Positions 34,657-37,039 of a DNA stretch of 37,039 bases are shown piece after piece. The number at the start of each line of letters is the position of its first letter. Positions within the stretch are counted from its first letter, which is position 1. Below the pieces are notes generated by a model that made no database searches, was not told the DNA's origin, and was given only the letters and a program-made list of their open reading frames with translations. Both the position numbers and the translations under genes were made by a program. This stretch comes from Piscirickettsiaceae bacterium (GTDB lineage: Bacteria > Pseudomonadota > Gammaproteobacteria > Nitrosococcales > Methylophagaceae): contig JABSQO010000018.1 in the NCBI GenBank assembly GCA_013215775.1, forward strand, positions 1-37,039, read 5' to 3'.

Positions 34657-36309
34657 ATGTATCAATACGATCATTATGATCAAGCGATGGTCGATCAGCG
34701 AGTAATACAATACCGCGATCAAACACGTCGTTTTTTAGCTGGAGAGCTGACAGAAGAACAATTCCGTCCATTGAGATTAATGAATGGTCTTTATATTCAA
34801 ATTCATGCGCCGATGTTACGTATAGCTATCCCGTATGGCCTAATGTCATCTAAGCAAGTTCGTAAAATTGCTGATATTTCTCGGCGTTATGACAAAGGGT
34901 ATATCCACTTCACAACACGACAAAACTTTCAGTTGAATTGGCCAGCATTAGAAACAGTGCCTGATATTTTAGCTGAGTTAGCCACTGTGCAAATGCATGG
35001 CATTCAAAGTAGTGGCAACTGCATTCGTAATACAACTTCAGATCAATTAGCTGGCGTTCATGCTGGAGAGATTGAAGATCCCCGTCCTTGGTGTGAGATC
35101 ATTCGTCAATGGTCTACATTTCATCCGGAATTTGCTTATTTACCACGTAAATTTAAGATCGCAGTGATTGGCAGTGATGAAGATCGTGCAGCGACTCAGT
35201 TACACGACATTGGTTTGCACCTAGTCAAAAATAATGAAGGTGAAATAGGCTTTGAAGTGTTTGTTGGTGGTGGATTAGGACGGACACCTATTTTGGGTCA
35301 ACAGATTCGGGCATTCCTTGAAAAGAAAGATTTATTATCTTATCTTGAAGCAATTTTACGTGTTTATAATCGCTTGGGTCGTCGTGATAATAAATATAAA
35401 GCACGGATTAAGATTACTGTTCGTGAACATGGCATTAATCATATTCGTGAATTAGTTGAAGCCGAATGGGTTCAAATTCGCCAACAACTTGAATTAGACG
35501 ACAAAGAAATTGATCGTGTGAAACAGTACTTCACTGAGCCTGATTATGATATTACGGCAAGTGATGATACCAATTTTGCACAGATGAAGGCAGAAGATGC
35601 CGCTTTTGCCCGATGGGTAGAAAAAAATGTACTTGACCATAAAGTGTCTGGATATAAGATTGCTTATATTTCACTAAAATCACCAACGAGTCCCCCAGGT
35701 GATGTCAGTGCGGAGCAATTAGATATTATTGCCGATTTGGCGGACGAGTTTAGCTTGGGTGAAGTTAGATCAACACATAATCAGAACTTATTGTTAAGTG
35801 ATGTTAAACAAGGTGATTTATATGCCTTATGGTGTCGTTTAGAGGCCGATAATCTAGCAACAGCCAATATCAATACCTTAACGGATATGATTTGTTGCCC
35901 TGGTTTGGATTTTTGTGGGCTAGCTAATGCGACATCCATTCCTTTGGCAAAAGAAATCAATGAACGTTTTGATGATTTAGATTACCTATATGATCTAGGT
36001 GATATAAAAATCAAAATATCAGGCTGTATGAATGGCTGTGCTCATCAAAGTGTTGGACATATTGGCATTCTGGGTGTCGATAAAAAAGGTGAAGAGTGGT
36101 ATCAATTTACCTTGGGTGGTAGTTCAGAAGCAGATGCATCTCTAGGTGCACGTTTAGGTCGAGCCATTCCAAAAGACCAAGTGGTTGATACTGTAGTCAC
36201 CTTGATAGACGTGTTCACAGAGCTTCGGCATGAAGATGAACTATTTTTAGCCACCGTTCGTCGCGTGGGTATTGACCCATTTAAGGAGCGTGTTTATGCA
36301 GATAATTAA
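34657..36309 (+). CDS. cysI: Sulfite reductase hemoprotein (nitrite/sulfite reductase family)
   Basis: A 550-aa siroheme enzyme reducing sulfite to sulfide with six electrons. The two ferredoxin-like halves are present: FTTRQNFQLNW (about 85-95) and IQSSGNCIRNTTSD (about 116-129) in the first, and the siroheme-[4Fe-4S] ligands Cys414 and Cys420 (CCPGLDFC) with Cys457 and Cys461 (SGCMNGCAH) in the second. The length fits the alpha/beta-proteobacterial CysI form, which does not pair with an adjacent CysJ flavoprotein; none is seen here. It overlaps the DUF934 gene by 14 nt, its usual partner. Nitrite reduction is possible in this family, but the DUF934 partner and cys genes favour sulfite. Confidence 0.93.
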   Translation: MYQYDHYDQAMVDQRVIQYRDQTRRFLAGELTEEQFRPLRLMNGLYIQIHAPMLRIAIPYGLMSSKQVRKIADISRRYDKGYIHFTTRQNFQLNWPALETVPDILAELATVQMHGIQSSGNCIRNTTSDQLAGVHAGEIEDPRPWCEIIRQWSTFHPEFAYLPRKFKIAVIGSDEDRAATQLHDIGLHLVKNNEGEIGFEVFVGGGLGRTPILGQQIRAFLEKKDLLSYLEAILRVYNRLGRRDNKYKARIKITVREHGINHIRELVEAEWVQIRQQLELDDKEIDRVKQYFTEPDYDITASDDTNFAQMKAEDAAFARWVEKNVLDHKVSGYKIAYISLKSPTSPPGDVSAEQLDIIADLADEFSLGEVRSTHNQNLLLSDVKQGDLYALWCRLEADNLATANINTLTDMICCPGLDFCGLANATSIPLAKEINERFDDLDYLYDLGDIKIKISGCMNGCAHQSVGHIGILGVDKKGEEWYQFTLGGSSEADASLGARLGRAIPKDQVVDTVVTLIDVFTELRHEDELFLATVRRVGIDPFKERVYADN

Positions 36310-36778
36310 AGATCGTGAAATTGTCGAAGACAATTGGCTGCATTTAGATGATGAGGCGGAATTGGTTAGTGGAAATATAACTATTTCGTTGGCACGTTGG
36401 CAAGCTGAACATGAGATTTTAGTGGATCATAATGGCAGTTTAGGTTTACGTTTAAGTGGCAATGATCCACTTGAAGAAATCGTACCTGATTTGGCCAGTT
36501 TTTCTTTAATCGTGTTGATTTTCCCAGTCTTTCCTGATGGTCGATGTTATTCATTTGCACGATTATTACGTGATCGCTACGATTTTACCGGCGAAATAAG
36601 AGCCCAAGGTGATGTATTGCATGATCAACTGTTTTATATGACACAATGTGGCATCAACAGTTTTGAAATGGCAAATCCTGAAGCTATTGAATCTGCACTC
36701 GTTGCATTTGATGATTTTAGTGAAAGTTATCAAACTACAGTACTAAAACCAGAACCACTCTATCGACGTCGAACATAA
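36296..36778 (+). CDS. DUF934 protein, sulfite-reductase partner
   Basis: A 160-aa protein of DUF934, commonly encoded after cysI in proteobacteria and thought to help sulfite reduction; its biochemical role is unsettled. Conserved parts are IVEDNWLHLDDE near the start, LVLIFPVFPDGRCYSFARLLR in the middle (written here as two blocks: LIVLIFPVFPDGRCYSFA and RLLRDRYDF), GEIRAQGDVLHDQLFYM and the CGINSFEM end. The frame opens at 36272, but the AAGGAG at 36283-36288 points to the ATG at 36296, inside the end of cysI, giving translational coupling. Confidence 0.9.
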   Translation: MQIIKDREIVEDNWLHLDDEAELVSGNITISLARWQAEHEILVDHNGSLGLRLSGNDPLEEIVPDLASFSLIVLIFPVFPDGRCYSFARLLRDRYDFTGEIRAQGDVLHDQLFYMTQCGINSFEMANPEAIESALVAFDDFSESYQTTVLKPEPLYRRRT

Positions 36779-36869
36779 TGCATCTTTTCCCCGCTATGAC
36801 GATGTTAAAAATAAGCTAAAAAAGCTCATTTACTTGGTGTAAACTGCGCTTTTATAGAACGTTTTTGCC

Positions 36870-36881
36870 TTGTCATGACAA
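36870..36881. promoter_or_regulatory. Perfect 12-bp palindrome before apaH
   Basis: TTGTCATGACAA is fully self-complementary and lies 45 nt before the apaH start, in a 148-nt gap after the DUF934 gene. It could be an operator. It is not a terminator, since it has no loop and no following T-tract. Confidence 0.35.
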
Positions 36882-36926
36882 AAAATATTTTTCATGTGCA
36901 GGCCTTAAAATAAAGGTCCATATTCA

Positions 36927-37039
36927 ATGGCAGTTTATGCAATAGGGGATATTCAAGGCTGCTTTGATGAGTTATTAAAACTTCTGGATCTCGTTAAGTT
37001 TGATCCTGATAAGGATCAAGTGTGGTTAGCTGGTGATTT
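36927..37039 (+). CDS. apaH: Diadenosine tetraphosphatase ApaH, N-terminal part (cut by window edge)
   Basis: The 37 codons in the window read [20 protein letters not shown] and continue to WLAGD at the edge. GDIQGC is the first metal-binding motif of ApaH-type phosphoesterases and WLAGD leads into the second (GDLVNRGP in the family). The enzyme splits Ap4A into two ADP. The 5' end is intact; the rest lies beyond the window. Confidence 0.9.
   Translation, partial: MAVYAIGDIQGCFDELLKLLDLVKFDPDKDQVWLAGD

Noticed and set aside
1-37039. tRNA/rRNA genes, CRISPR arrays, prophage or insertion sequences
   Set aside because: Reading both strands I found no tRNA cloverleaf, no regularly spaced direct repeats, and no transposase or integrase-like protein.

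Overview
The window is a low-GC (roughly 40% by eye), gene-dense stretch of a gammaproteobacterial chromosome. Evidence for this is the cluster gph/mupP-ubiG-MTA deaminase-mtnA (as in Pseudomonas), a CysB-type regulator, a TPP riboswitch driving a TonB receptor, and an apaH start at the right edge. The sulfur-gene content recalls marine Piscirickettsiaceae-like bacteria such as Methylophaga or Cycloclasticus. That placement is an inference I cannot test here. I see no tRNA, rRNA, CRISPR array, transposase or phage gene.

Layout. (1) 1-471: noncoding, with two good intrinsic terminators. (2) 478-3776: ppsR-ppsA, PEP synthase and its regulator. (3) 3778-8644, minus strand: tightly overlapped hpnC, rmuC, mupP/gph, ubiG and an MTA/adenosine-type deaminase; divergent on the plus strand are mtnA and an SDR gene (methionine salvage). 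(4) 10418-10519: a large imperfect palindrome, then an APH-fold kinase-like gene that converges with a thiamine-uptake operon. That operon runs TPP riboswitch > TonB receptor > MTH1187-type thiamine-binding protein > PnuT/PnuC permease. (5) 14740-17607: zinc-ribbon protein, methyltransferase and SulP transporter. (6) 17776-25451, minus strand: the main point of interest, a methanethiol/sulfide oxidation island. In transcription order it holds a FadL-type outer-membrane channel, periplasmic SBP56 methanethiol oxidase (MtoX), a single-chain SCO1-MauG fusion, a TlpA-type thioredoxin, a persulfide dioxygenase-rhodanese fusion and a type II sulfide:quinone oxidoreductase. (7) 25789-27465: an exported metallo-beta-lactamase protein and an OsmC protein, separated by a hairpin with 24-bp inverted repeats. 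(8) 28042-33167: cysB-like regulator divergent from tauE-tusA-like-cysH-cysD-cysN (sulfate to sulfite by the APS route). (9) 33212-34179: a deoxyinosine glycosylase gene and a DUF3465 gene. (10) 34305-34529: a small ORF that looks like a copA-copB deletion scar. (11) 34657-36778: cysI and DUF934. (12) 36927-end: partial apaH.

How they fit together (inference). A methylated sulfur compound enters through the FadL-like channel. MtoX converts methanethiol to formaldehyde, H2S and H2O2. The SCO-MauG fusion supplies copper and/or matures or protects MtoX. SQR and the persulfide dioxygenase-rhodanese remove the sulfide as persulfide, sulfite and thiosulfate. SulP and TauE may move the resulting anions. 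The cys genes cover assimilation when reduced sulfur is absent.
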